A stretch of DNA of 64,000 nt, from contig NZ_CP106798.1 in the NCBI RefSeq assembly GCF_025642155.1, forward strand, positions 1,798,001 through 1,862,000, in the 5' to 3' direction. This stretch comes from Streptomyces sp. HUAS 15-9. Its GTDB lineage: Bacteria > Actinomycetota > Actinomycetes > Streptomycetales > Streptomycetaceae. The translations under genes and the position numbers were made by a program. Below are positions 20,915 to 29,541 of the stretch, one piece after another; position 1 is the stretch's first letter, and each line of letters begins with the position of its first letter. The notes below the pieces were generated by a model. That model saw only the letters and a list, made by a program, of their open reading frames with translations. It did no database searches and had not been told where the DNA came from.

Positions 20915-22144
20915 TCAGAGCACCACGCCCAGCAGGGCGTCCACGGCACGCGACACGACGCCGGGGGCACCGGGGTCCGTGCCGCCGCGCTCTTCCTGGA
21001 GCGCCACCCACCGGTCCACGGCGGCCAGCGCGGCCGGGGCGTCCAGGTCGTTCGCGAGGGCCTCGCGGATCTCCTCGACGAGGGCGTCGGCGGGCGGGCC
21101 GTCGGGCCGGGCGACGGCGGCGCGCCAGCGGCCGTGCCGGGCCACCGCGTCGGCCAGGACCTGGTCGGTCCACTCCCAGTCGGCCCGGTAGTGGTGGGCG
21201 AGGAGGGCGAGCCGGATGGCGGCGGGGGCGACGCCGTCGCGGCGCAGCCGCGAGACGAAGACGAGGTTGCCCTTGGACTTGGACATCTTCTCGCCGTGCA
21301 GGGCGACCATGCCGGCGTGGACGTACGCCTTGGCCATGGGGAACTCGCCGGTCAGCACCTGGGCGTGCGAGGCACCCATCTCGTGGTGCGGGAAGGCCAG
21401 GTCGGAGCCGCCGCCCTGGACGTCGAAGCCCATGCCGAGGTGGTCCAGGGCGATGGCGACGCACTCGATGTGCCAGCCGGGGCGGCCCGGGCCGAGCGTG
21501 CCGCCGTCCCAGCTGGGCTCGCCCTCGCGGACGGCCATCCACAGGATCGGGTCGAGCGGGTTCTTCTTGCCCGGACGGTCCGGGTCGCCACCGCGCTCGG
21601 CGGACAGCAGCCGCATGGCCGCGGCGTCGAGGTTCGAGACCTCGCCGAAGTGCGGGTCGGACTCGACGGAGAAGTAGATGTCGCCCTCGAGATCGTAGGC
21701 GGCGCCGAGGTCGCGCAGCCGCTCCACGAGCGGCACGATGCCGGGTATCGCCTCGACGGCGCCTATGTAGTGCCGCGGCGGGAGCATCCGCAGAGCGGCC
21801 ATGTCCTCGCGGAACAGGGCCGTCTCCTTCTCGGCGAGGGCGACCCAGTCGAGGCCGTCCCGCTCCGCGCGCTCCAGCAGCGGATCGTCGACGTCCGTCA
21901 CGTTCTGGACGTAGTGAACCTGCCGCTTGGTGTCGAGCCACACGCGCTGAACCAGGTCGAACGCGTTGTAGGTCGCCGCGTGACCCATGTGGGTCGCGTC
22001 GTACGGGGTGATGCCGCAGACGTAGATACGGGCGACAGGACCGGGGTCGAGGGTGACGAGGCCGCCGGTCGCGGTGTCGTGGATCCTCAGGTCGCGGCCC
22101 TGACCAGACAGGGCGGGGACCTCGGAAGCGGGCCAGGCATGCAT
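20915..22144 (-). CDS. mshC: Mycothiol ligase: L-Cys:GlcN-Ins ligase
   Basis: A protein of 409 residues related to cysteinyl-tRNA synthetase. It uses ATP to join cysteine to GlcN-inositol in mycothiol synthesis, the main actinobacterial thiol buffer. Class I motifs: the HIGH-like [13 protein letters not shown] (about 45-57) and KMSKS in [12 protein letters not shown]; zinc ligands include the Cys of YVCGITP and the His pair of [10 protein letters not shown]. The N-terminus [12 protein letters not shown] fits other Streptomyces MshC proteins. ATG 22150, two codons earlier, is also possible. There is no good ribosome site, but TAGGCT lies 7 nt before ATG 22144, so the message may be leaderless. 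Confidence 0.95.
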   Translation of the reverse strand: MHAWPASEVPALSGQGRDLRIHDTATGGLVTLDPGPVARIYVCGITPYDATHMGHAATYNAFDLVQRVWLDTKRQVHYVQNVTDVDDPLLERAERDGLDWVALAEKETALFREDMAALRMLPPRHYIGAVEAIPGIVPLVERLRDLGAAYDLEGDIYFSVESDPHFGEVSNLDAAAMRLLSAERGGDPDRPGKKNPLDPILWMAVREGEPSWDGGTLGPGRPGWHIECVAIALDHLGMGFDVQGGGSDLAFPHHEMGASHAQVLTGEFPMAKAYVHAGMVALHGEKMSKSKGNLVFVSRLRRDGVAPAAIRLALLAHHYRADWEWTDQVLADAVARHGRWRAAVARPDGPPADALVEEIREALANDLDAPAALAAVDRWVALQEERGGTDPGAPGVVSRAVDALLGVVL

Positions 22145-22230
22145 GTACATGAGCCTAACCGGCCAGAAGTTCGGTATACGAACCGGACCGGCCGGACGGC
22201 CGGAAAGGCGATCTTGCAATCCACCGCCTG

Positions 22231-22935
22231 GTGTGCCGTACCGGTCGCCCGGTGCGCCTCCCGGTGCTATCGGTGCCATCCCGGTACTGCCAGTGCACCT
22301 TCCCGGTCCGGCCGGTGCGCCTTCCCGGCCACCCGGTACACCTTCCTGGCCCGGCCGGTGTGCGCTCCCGGTACTGCCGCTGCGCCCTCCCGGTCCGGCC
22401 GGTGCGCCTTCCCGGTCCGGCCGGTGCCCCATCCCAGTCGCCCGGTACGCCTTCCCGGCCCGGCCGGTGCGCCATCGCAGTCGCCGGATGCGCCCTCCCA
22501 GTCCGGCCCCTGCGCCCTCCCGGTCGTCCGATACGCCATCCCAGTCGCCCTATGCGCCTTCCCGGTCCGGCCGGGCCGCCCGTCCCGGCCGGACGGCACA
22601 CCTTCCCGGCCCGGCCGGTGCGCCATCGCAGTCGCCGGATGCGCCCTCCCAGTCCGGCCGCTGCGCCCTCCCGGTCGTCCGATACGCCATCCCAGTCGCC
22701 CTATGCGCCTTCCCGGTCCGGCCGGGCCGCCCGTCCCGGCCGGACGGCACACCTTCCTGGCCCAGCCGGTGTGCCTTCCCGGTCCGGCTGGTGAACCTTC
22801 CCGGTCGTCCGGTACGTCATCCCGGTCCGCCCGATGCGCCCTCCCGGTCCGGCCGGTGCGCCACCCCTGTGCTACCGGTCTGCCGTCCCAGTACTACCGG
22901 TGCGGCCTGCCGGTGCTGCCGGCGCGCCGCCCCGG
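22231..22935. repeat. Minisatellite: ~33 copies of a 21-22 bp unit
   Basis: The unit is close to TTCCCGGTCCGGCCGGTGCGCC, with variants such as ATCCCAGTCGCCCGGTACGCC. Two consecutive 151-bp blocks, 22450-22600 and 22601-22751, differ at a single base, which shows recent expansion by unequal crossing-over or slippage. It occupies nearly all of the 793 bp between the mshC start and the stop of the kinase-like gene. Frames are open on both strands because the unit lacks stop codons; nothing marks it as coding. Confidence 0.9.
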
Positions 22936-22937
22936 TG

Positions 22938-23756
22938 CTACACAGGCGGCCAGGGGATTGCCGGCCACTCCCCGCTCGGCTCGGGGTGTGTTCCGGACGT
23001 GAGCAGCGCCCCGACACGGGCGCGTGTGGCCGCCAGCTCCGTGGCGGTGATCAGCCCGGACAGCCGCGCAGCGAGCGGGCCGCCGTCGGCCAGGGCGTCC
23101 TCGATGTCCTTCAGGACGCCGACCGCCTCGGGGGTGAGCGGCTCCCCCGCCCAGCCCCACAGCAGGGTCCGCAGCTTGTTCTCGGCGTTGAAGGTGACCC
23201 CGTGGTCGATGCCGTACAGCTGTCCGTCGGCGGTGGGCAGCAGATGGCCGCCCTTGCGGTCGGCGTTGTTGATCACCGCGTCAAGGACGGAGAGCCGGCG
23301 CAGCCGCTCGTCGTCGGCGTGCACCAGCAGCGCGGTCCGGCCCTCCCCCACCTCGGCGAAGCCGATCGCCTTCCAGCCCGGCCCCGGCTCCTCGCGGTCC
23401 ACCAGGGCGAGCAGTTCGGCCTCGGGGGCCGCCTCGATCCACAGCTGGCACATGCCCTCGCCGTACGGCCCGTCGCGCAGCACGGTGGCCGGCACGAGCC
23501 CCCAGCCGGTGGCCTCGGAGACCTCGTAGGCGGCCACCTCGCGCTCGGCCAGGGTGCCGTCGGGGAAGTCCCACAGCGGGCGTTCCCCGGCGATCGGCTT
23601 GTACACGCAGGAAGCTTCCTGCCCGTCGATCGCGACCGTGCAGAACAGCGCCGCGTTGGACGCCTCGCGGATACGGCCGCGCACCTTCAGCTCACCTTGG
23701 GTGAGCAGTTCGGCGGCGGTCACGCTCCGCGGCGGTATCCGTTCTGGCGCGGACAT
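22938..23756 (-). CDS. SCO1664-type PI3/4-kinase-like protein
   Basis: A protein of 272 residues matching the actinobacterial 'SCO1664 family' (distant PI3/PI4-kinase fold). Visible motifs: SCVYKPIAGERPLWDFP (candidate nucleotide-binding Lys), REVAAYEVSEATG, and a catalytic-loop-like region VINNADRKGGHLL followed by GIDHGVTF, which could hold the Asp-Asn and metal Asp. The substrate is unknown. ATG 23756 follows AAGGA. The start lies 37 bp inside the end of the DUF3090 gene, so translation is coupled. The conserved group mshC, this gene, DUF3090 and phosphatase suggests a role around mycothiol or inositol metabolism (inference). Confidence 0.82.
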   Translation of the reverse strand: MSAPERIPPRSVTAAELLTQGELKVRGRIREASNAALFCTVAIDGQEASCVYKPIAGERPLWDFPDGTLAEREVAAYEVSEATGWGLVPATVLRDGPYGEGMCQLWIEAAPEAELLALVDREEPGPGWKAIGFAEVGEGRTALLVHADDERLRRLSVLDAVINNADRKGGHLLPTADGQLYGIDHGVTFNAENKLRTLLWGWAGEPLTPEAVGVLKDIEDALADGGPLAARLSGLITATELAATRARVGALLTSGTHPEPSGEWPAIPWPPV

Positions 23757-24310
23757 ACGTGTCCTTCCGGATCGAGCGGGAGGCTGCACAGCGGGCACGG
23801 CGGCCGCCCGGCGTTGACGACGTCGAGGGCGCGTTTGGCGAAGGCCCTGGCCTGCGCGCCGGTGAGCCGGACCCGCAGCATCGGGGGTCCGTTCTCCTCG
23901 TCCTGGAGCAGCCGCTCCTCGGCCTCCGCGAGGTCCTCGTCGGTGTCGGCGTCCAGTTCGACGAGCGCCTGGGCCTCGACGATCATGCGCTGTTCCTCGC
24001 CGTCCCAGGCCAGGGCCATGGTGCCGACGCGGAACTCCTCCTCGATGGGGGCGTCCAGCGGAGCCGCGTCGGCGACCTCGGTGGGCGCCACGGCGGGGAC
24101 GGCTGCGTTGCCGCCACTACGGCGTACGACCTCGTCGAGCAGCTCGTCCATGCGCTCGGCGAGCGCGGCGACCTGGGTCTTCTCCAGGACCACGCTGGTC
24201 ACCCGGGGGCCGGCGGTGGCCTGGAGGAAGAACGTACGGCGCCCGGGCAGTCCGACCGTGCCGGCCACGAAGCGGTCCGGCGGGTCGTAGAGGAATACCT
24301 GACGGGACAC
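23720..24310 (-). CDS. DUF3090 family protein
   Basis: A protein of 196 residues of unknown function, confined to actinobacteria as far as I know. It opens with SRQVFLYDPPDRFVAGTVG and ends with a Cys cluster, CPLCSLPLDPEGHVCPR, that looks like a small zinc-binding knuckle. The middle is rich in Asp/Glu. GTG 24310 has GGAG and AGGA 8-12 nt upstream; a longer start would add Arg/Ser-rich residues from a small direct repeat (GAATCGAGAGTGCG at 24326 and 24341). It overlaps the next gene by 37 bp. Confidence 0.85.
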   Translation of the reverse strand: MSRQVFLYDPPDRFVAGTVGLPGRRTFFLQATAGPRVTSVVLEKTQVAALAERMDELLDEVVRRSGGNAAVPAVAPTEVADAAPLDAPIEEEFRVGTMALAWDGEEQRMIVEAQALVELDADTDEDLAEAEERLLQDEENGPPMLRVRLTGAQARAFAKRALDVVNAGRPPCPLCSLPLDPEGHVCPRQNGYRRGA

Positions 24311-24427
24311 GTCCTGTCTCCATTGGAATCGAGAGTGCGTGAATCGAGAGTGCGGCAATCGGGGTTGCGTGGAGGTTCGTGCGCGCACGCGGATGAGTGG
24401 ATCGCTTCACCCTACTGCGGCCGACGA

Positions 24428-25114
24428 TCACGGTGCGCCCGCACCACCCCCGACCGGTGCGTCTTCTCCAGGGGGTTCCTCGCGCGGGGCAAGGGAGGCG
24501 AAATCCCCGGTGTCTCCGAGACGAACGAGAAAGGGCCTGAGGCGGGTGTAGCGGATCGCGGTGATGGAACACGGTTCGACGGAGATCCGCTGGAAGAGGT
24601 CGAGATGAAGGCCGAGGGCGTCCGCCACGAGGGACTTGATGATGTCGCCGTGCGAACACATGACGTACACGGCGTCGGCGCCGTGCTCGCGCTCCACGCG
24701 CGCGTTCCACTCACGTACGGCCTCGGCGGCGCGGGTCTGCATCGCCCGCATGGACTCCCCGCCGGGGAACGCGGCCGCCGACGGGTGGGCCTGCACCACC
24801 TGCATCAGCGGCTCGTCCTTGAGCTCGGCGAGCTTGCGGCCGGACCACTCGCCGTAGTGGCACTCCCCGATCCGCTCGTCGGTGTGCGCGCGCAGTCCCG
24901 GCCGGGTGTCGAGGAGGGGCTGGATCGTCTCCTGGCAGCGCTGCAGCGGGCTGGTGACGACCTCGGCGACCGGCAGTTCGGCCAGCCGCCCGGGCAGCGC
25001 CGCGGCCTGGGCGGCCCCGCGCTCGTCGAGGGCGACACCCGGTGTCCAGCCGGCGAGCACGCCCGCGGTGTTGGCGGTGGATCGTCCGTGCCTTACGAGG
25101 ATCAGGGTGGGCAT
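24428..25114 (-). CDS. Histidine phosphatase / phosphoglycerate-mutase-like protein
   Basis: A protein of 228 residues. The phospho-acceptor motif LVRHGRSTANTAG is at residues 6-18, SPLQRCQET at about 56, the acid Glu in IGECHYGEW and the second His in VMCSHGDII. These are the essentials of the branch 1 histidine phosphatase fold; it matches the MSMEG_4193-type actinobacterial group. The substrate is not known. It is upstream of DUF3090 in the same direction, 117 bp away, and divergent from corA (62 bp between starts). Confidence 0.9.
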   Translation of the reverse strand: MPTLILVRHGRSTANTAGVLAGWTPGVALDERGAAQAAALPGRLAELPVAEVVTSPLQRCQETIQPLLDTRPGLRAHTDERIGECHYGEWSGRKLAELKDEPLMQVVQAHPSAAAFPGGESMRAMQTRAAEAVREWNARVEREHGADAVYVMCSHGDIIKSLVADALGLHLDLFQRISVEPCSITAIRYTRLRPFLVRLGDTGDFASLAPREEPPGEDAPVGGGAGAP

Positions 25115-25176
25115 GCGGCCCAGGGTAGGCGCACACCGGAGTGCGCAGACGGGCGGATGAAGGGAGAATACGCTCC

Positions 25177-26175
25177 GTGATCGTCGACTGCGCCATCTAC
25201 CGCGACGGAAACCGTATGGAGGGTCCCGACGACTTCTCCGACGCCCTCGCCGAGGCGCGTGCCCGGGGTGACAGCTTCCTCTGGATCGGTCTGTACGAGC
25301 CGACGGAGAACGAGTTCGACCTGGTCACCGAGGAGTTCGGGCTCCATCCGCTGGCCGTGGAGGACGCCCTGAAGGCGCACCAGCGGCCCAAGCTGGAGGT
25401 GTACGACGACTCGCTGTTCGTGGTGCTGAAGCCGGTGACGTACGAGCCGAAGAGCGACCGGGTGACCTCCGGCGAGCTGATGCTCTTCCTCGGCGACTCG
25501 TTCGTGGTGACGGTGCGCCACGGCGAGGGCTCGCCGCTCGGGACGATCCGGCGCCACCTGGAGGAGCAGCACGAGATGCTGCGGCACGGTACGACCGGGG
25601 TGCTCTACTCGATCGCCGACGCGATCGTGGACCACTATCTGGAGGTGGCCACCGAACTGGGCACCGATCTGGAGGAGTTGGAGGCCGAGGTGTTCTCGCC
25701 GTCGTTCGGCGGCTCGCGGCACACGGCGTCGCGGATCTATGCCTTCAAGCGGCAGGTCCTGGAGTTCCGCCGGGCGACGGTGCCGCTGGCGGTGGCCATG
25801 GGCAGGCTCGCGGGGGTGGGCGCCTCCGGCGCGGCGGTGCCGTTCGTGCACGAGAAGGCGCGCCCGTTCTTCCGGGACGTCAACGACCACCTCACCCGGG
25901 TGAACGAGTCGGTGGAGGGGCTGGACCGGCTGGTGTCGGACGTCCTGTCGGCGTATCTGGCGCAGATGAGCGTCCGGCAGAACGACGACATGCGGAAGAT
26001 CTCGGCGTGGGCGGCGATGGCCGCGGTCCCCACGATGATCGCGGGGATCTACGGCATGAACTTCGACCACATGCCCGAGCTGCACTGGCTGTGGTCGTAT
26101 CCGACGGTGATCGTGGCGGTGATCGCGCTGGAGGTCGCGCTTTACCGCCTGTTCAAGCGGCGCGGCTGGCTGTGA
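25177..26175 (+). CDS. corA: CorA-family magnesium/cobalt transporter
   Basis: A protein of 332 residues. The long cytoplasmic N-terminal domain is followed by two C-terminal membrane segments (about 275-300 and 308-328) with the pore signature YGMNFDHMPEL between them, the hallmark GMN of CorA. It should form a pentameric Mg2+ channel. GTG 25177 follows AAGGGAG (25160-25166); the upstream in-frame ATG at 25141 would contain that ribosome site. It ends 7 bp before the convergent ferritin-like gene. Confidence 0.94.
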   Translation: MIVDCAIYRDGNRMEGPDDFSDALAEARARGDSFLWIGLYEPTENEFDLVTEEFGLHPLAVEDALKAHQRPKLEVYDDSLFVVLKPVTYEPKSDRVTSGELMLFLGDSFVVTVRHGEGSPLGTIRRHLEEQHEMLRHGTTGVLYSIADAIVDHYLEVATELGTDLEELEAEVFSPSFGGSRHTASRIYAFKRQVLEFRRATVPLAVAMGRLAGVGASGAAVPFVHEKARPFFRDVNDHLTRVNESVEGLDRLVSDVLSAYLAQMSVRQNDDMRKISAWAAMAAVPTMIAGIYGMNFDHMPELHWLWSYPTVIVAVIALEVALYRLFKRRGWL

Positions 26176-26182
26176 CGCGGCC

Positions 26183-26971
26183 TCAGGCGAACTCCGCGGC
26201 GGTGGTCGCGGGCCCGCCGAGGGCGTTGCGCCGCTCGGGCATCCGCAGGGAGACCATGCGCCGCCAGCCCGCGAGCCGCTCCCACGCGTACACGGCGTGG
26301 ATGCCGGCCGTGAGCACCAGGGACCTGGATCTCGGCCAGCGCAGGATGCGCCCCATGTGGGCCATGACCGCGAGGCTGACGTCCCGGTAGATCCGGATCT
26401 CGGCCAGCGCGCACTCACGCAGGGTCCGCTGGATGGCGCGGCCGTGGCCGGCGCGGGCGAAGCGGAGCAGTTCCTCGTGGCAGTAGGCGAGGTGGTTGTC
26501 CTCGTCCTGGGAGATAACCCGCACCGCGCGGCCGATGTCCGGGTGGTCGGCGAAGTGCCTGCGCAGCAGGTCCATCTGCTCGGAGGCCCGCTGCTCGGTG
26601 ACCCGGCTGTGGGCGAGGTAGGTGACGATGTCCTGCACGGTCAGTGGCTTGTCGGCGGTGAGCTTCTCGTGGGCGAGGCCGATGCCGTGCCGTTCGAGGA
26701 GCATGGTGTAGTCGGTGTCGGGCGGGACGGGGACGGGCCGCAGTCCGCGCTTCTTCAGCAGGGCGTTGAAGATCCGCCCGTGCTTGTCCTCGTCCGCACC
26801 GTGGCGGGCGATCTTGGGGGCGAGTTCGCGTTCGGTCTGCGGCACCAGCGCGGCGATCCGGGCGTTCTCCCAGCCGCCCTGGGATTCCCCGCTGGCCGCG
26901 ATGGAGCAGAAGAGCCGGAAGGACTCGTCGTTGTCGAGGATCTCCTGGAACAGACTCTTGGCCGAAAGCAT
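26183..26971 (-). CDS. Ferritin-like domain protein
   Basis: A protein of 262 residues, mostly helical. Two carboxylate/His pairs typical of di-iron four-helix bundles are seen: HGADEDKHGRIF (about 60) and SQDEDNHLAYCHEEL (about 155). It may be an iron-oxo enzyme or storage protein; similar Streptomyces proteins are annotated only as ferritin-like. ATG 26971 has GGAGAGG 8 nt upstream; the GTG at 26980 would sit on top of that ribosome site, so the shorter form is chosen. The 299 bp upstream hold no gene. Confidence 0.8.
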   Translation of the reverse strand: MLSAKSLFQEILDNDESFRLFCSIAASGESQGGWENARIAALVPQTERELAPKIARHGADEDKHGRIFNALLKKRGLRPVPVPPDTDYTMLLERHGIGLAHEKLTADKPLTVQDIVTYLAHSRVTEQRASEQMDLLRRHFADHPDIGRAVRVISQDEDNHLAYCHEELLRFARAGHGRAIQRTLRECALAEIRIYRDVSLAVMAHMGRILRWPRSRSLVLTAGIHAVYAWERLAGWRRMVSLRMPERRNALGGPATTAAEFA

Positions 26972-27270
26972 CGTGGACACCTCTCCGCAGGACGCGCGGA
27001 TTCCGCTGATTTCCGCAGGTTCCGCAAAGAACGAGTCAATTGCGGCACCGGAGGCATTGCAACAGCTGCGTCGGACAAGTGCGCCGAAAGAAGGAGCACC
27101 GGTGTCGTACCGGGGGCGTAACCGCGGGGGCCCGGGCGCGTTGTTCCCCGTGACGGCCGTGGCGGGGAAGACCCCCGAGCCCCCACCACGGCCGCTGAAA
27201 ATCCCCTTCGGGCGTTACGCTCCCTTTACGTCTACTTTACCCCTGCATGGCATTTCCGAGCCGGTCGCCG

Positions 27271-28326
27271 TCACACCAGTCCGGCGCGCTCTGCGGCCTC
27301 GCTGCCGGCGCGGAGGGAGGCGATCCGCTCGTCGAGCGTGAAGCCCGCGGGGGCGAGGGTGAGGGTGGTGACCCCGGCCTCGGCGTAGGCCTTCATACGG
27401 TCGGCGATGCGGTCCACGGAGCCGAGCAGCGTGGTCTGGTCGATCAGCTCGTGCGGTACGGCGGCCGCGGCGCCCTGCTTGTCACCGGAGAGGTACCTGT
27501 CCTGGACCTCGGCGGCTTCCTTCTCGTAGCCCATGCGCTGGGCGAGCTGGTTGTAGAAGTTCTGCTTGCGGCTGCCCATGCCGCCGACGTACAGCGCGGT
27601 GTAGGGGCGGAAGGTGTCGGCGAGCCGGGTCACGTCCTTGTCGTCGCCGACGGCGAGCGGAAGCGTGGGGCAGACGTCGAACCCGTCGAGGGTCAGGCCC
27701 GCCTTCTCCCGGCCCGCGCGCAGGTACTTCATGGCCGTGTCCTCGAGGTGCTCGGCCGAGGGGAAGATCAGCAGCGCGCCGTCGGCGATCTCACCGGTCT
27801 GCTCGAGGTTCCTGGGGCCGATGGCGGCGATGTAGAGCGGGATGTGCTCGCGCTGCGGATGGACGGTCAGCTTGATCGGCTTGCCGGGGCCGCCGGGCAG
27901 CGGCAGCGTCCAGTGCTCGCCCTCGTACGACAGGCGCTCGCGCGTCATGGCCTTGCGTACGATCTCGACGTACTCCCGCGTCCGCGCCAGCGGCTTGTCG
28001 AACTTGACGCCGTACCAGCCCTCGGAGACCTGCGGTCCCGAGACACCGAGGCCGAGCCGGAAGCGTCCCCCGGACAGCGAGTCGAGCGTCGCGGCGGTCA
28101 TCGCGGTCATCGCGGGCTGGCGGGCGGGGATCTGCATGATGGCGGAGCCCACGTCGATGCGCTCGGTGCGCGCGGCGACGAAGGAGAGCACCGTGGGCGC
28201 GTCGGAGCCATAGGCCTCGGCGGCCCAGCACACGGCGTACCCGAGCCGGTCCGCCTCCTGGGCCACGGCGAGGTTGTCCGCGTCCATCCCGGCGCCCCAG
28301 TAGCCGAGGTTGATCCCGAGCTGCAT
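27271..28326 (-). CDS. LLM-class F420-dependent oxidoreductase
   Basis: A protein of 351 residues with the luciferase-like (bacterial luciferase/F420 reductase) barrel. Signatures: the N-terminal strand MQLGINLGYWG, CWAAEAYGSDAP, TLDSLSGGRFRLGLGVSGPQV and YIAAIGPRNLEQTGEIADG. Actinobacterial relatives use coenzyme F420 to oxidise or reduce alcohols and other small molecules; the substrate is not predictable. ATG 28326 follows AAGGGGA. A perfect palindrome lies 12 bp upstream, which suggests control by a dimeric repressor. Confidence 0.9.
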   Translation of the reverse strand: MQLGINLGYWGAGMDADNLAVAQEADRLGYAVCWAAEAYGSDAPTVLSFVAARTERIDVGSAIMQIPARQPAMTAMTAATLDSLSGGRFRLGLGVSGPQVSEGWYGVKFDKPLARTREYVEIVRKAMTRERLSYEGEHWTLPLPGGPGKPIKLTVHPQREHIPLYIAAIGPRNLEQTGEIADGALLIFPSAEHLEDTAMKYLRAGREKAGLTLDGFDVCPTLPLAVGDDKDVTRLADTFRPYTALYVGGMGSRKQNFYNQLAQRMGYEKEAAEVQDRYLSGDKQGAAAAVPHELIDQTTLLGSVDRIADRMKAYAEAGVTTLTLAPAGFTLDERIASLRAGSEAAERAGLV

Positions 28327-28338
28327 GACCGCATCCCC

Positions 28339-28352
28339 TTACTGATCAGTAA
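28339..28352. promoter_or_regulatory. Palindromic operator before the LLM oxidoreductase
   Basis: TTACTGATCAGTAA is a perfect 14-bp palindrome, 12 bp upstream of the LLM start codon. The form (TTACTn4AGTAA-like) is common for TetR-family repressors. No regulator gene is adjacent, so its binder is probably encoded elsewhere. Confidence 0.55.
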
Positions 28353-28435
28353 TGTCCCTGTGCCGGAGACACTAGCGCGGCGGGCCCTCCATCGGCAGAG
28401 GGTGCCGCCTTCGGTGGGCGCGGCGGTCGTCCCGG

Positions 28436-28506
28436 CCCCGGTCCGCGCGGGAATCCTGCCCCGGTCCGCGCGGGGAAACCCGCCCCGTTCCGCGCGGGGA
28501 AATCGG
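28436..28506. repeat. Three tandem copies of a 23-24 bp unit
   Basis: Units at 28436-28458, 28459-28482 and 28483-28506, close to CCCCGGTCCGCGCGGGGAAA. They lie in the 231-bp space between the LLM gene and the aldo/keto reductase, just upstream of the latter's promoter. Confidence 0.75.
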
Positions 28507-28557
28507 TTGTCCACAGGTAACCCAATCCATCACCTCTGGCCAGTAATCTCGGCGTTC

Positions 28558-29541
28558 ATGGAGCAGAGGCATCTCGGCCGGACCGGCCTGCGCGTGTCCC
28601 GGATCGGGCTCGGCACCCTCACCTGGGGCCGGGACACCGACGAGCACGACGCCGCTGACATGCTGAAGGCGTTCTGGGAGGCGGGCGGGACCCTCGTCGA
28701 CACCGCGGACGTGTACGGCGACGGAGAGGCCGAGTATCTGCTCGGGCAGCTCATGGAAGGGCTCGTGCCGCGCCGGGACCTGGTCATCTCGACGAAGGCG
28801 GGGAGCGTACCGGACCCGGACCGCCGCTTCGACGGATCGCGCGGTCATCTGCTCGCCGCGCTGGACGCCTCCCTCGCCCGTCTCGGCACGGACCACGTCG
28901 ACATCTGGCACGTGCACGCGTTCGACCCGGACACCCCGATGGAGGAGACCCTCCAGGCTCTCGACCTCGCGGTGAGCAGCGGCCGGGCCCGCTATGCCGG
29001 AGTGTCCAACTTCTGCGGCTGGCAGCTCGCCAAGGCGGCGACCTGGCAGCTCGCGGCGCCGGGCACGCGCACCCGGCTGGCCAGCACGCAGATGGAGTAC
29101 TCGCTGCTCCAGCGCGGCGTGGAGCGCGAGGTGCTGCCCGCCGCCCTCGACCTGGGCGTCGGCCTGCTGCCCTCCTCGCCGCTCGGCCGTGGTGTGCTGA
29201 CCGGCAAGTACCGCCACGCCACTCCGCCGGACTCGCGCGGTGCCTCGGAGCATCTGGCGCCCTTCGTGGCGCCGTATCTCGACGACACCGCGACCCGCAT
29301 CGTGGACGCGGTGACGACGGCGGCGGACGGGCTGGCGGTGACGCCGCTCCAGGTGGCCCTCGCGTGGGTGCGCGACCGGCCCGGCGTGGCCGCCCCGATC
29401 GTCGGCGTGCGCAACGCACAGCAGCTCACGGCGGCATTGTCAGTGGAGGCCCTTAGTCTTCCTGACGAGATCTGCCGGGCGCTGGACGATGTGTCGGCGC
29501 CCCTGCACCGCTATCCCGATCACGACTGGAGCACGCTGTGA
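28558..29541 (+). CDS. Aldo/keto reductase
   Basis: A protein of 327 residues. The (beta/alpha)8 AKR fold is shown by LGTLTWG, the catalytic Asp-Tyr in VDTADVYGDGEAEYLLG, the Lys in LVISTKAG, and the His in VDIWHVHAFD; NADPH-binding residues follow near the C-terminus (APIVGVRNAQQL). It should reduce aldehydes or ketones with NADPH. No Shine-Dalgarno sequence precedes ATG 28558, but TAATCT lies 8 nt upstream, which fits a leaderless message. Its stop overlaps the GTG of the next gene by 4 bp, so the two are translationally coupled. Confidence 0.92.
   Translation: MEQRHLGRTGLRVSRIGLGTLTWGRDTDEHDAADMLKAFWEAGGTLVDTADVYGDGEAEYLLGQLMEGLVPRRDLVISTKAGSVPDPDRRFDGSRGHLLAALDASLARLGTDHVDIWHVHAFDPDTPMEETLQALDLAVSSGRARYAGVSNFCGWQLAKAATWQLAAPGTRTRLASTQMEYSLLQRGVEREVLPAALDLGVGLLPSSPLGRGVLTGKYRHATPPDSRGASEHLAPFVAPYLDDTATRIVDAVTTAADGLAVTPLQVALAWVRDRPGVAAPIVGVRNAQQLTAALSVEALSLPDEICRALDDVSAPLHRYPDHDWSTL

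Noticed and set aside
22231..22935. Pro/Arg-rich repeat proteins encoded by the minisatellite
   Set aside because: Unit length alternates between 21 and 22 bp, so frames are not kept; the open frames are a composition effect.
22231..22935. CRISPR array
   Set aside because: Units are contiguous, without spacers of constant size between identical repeats.
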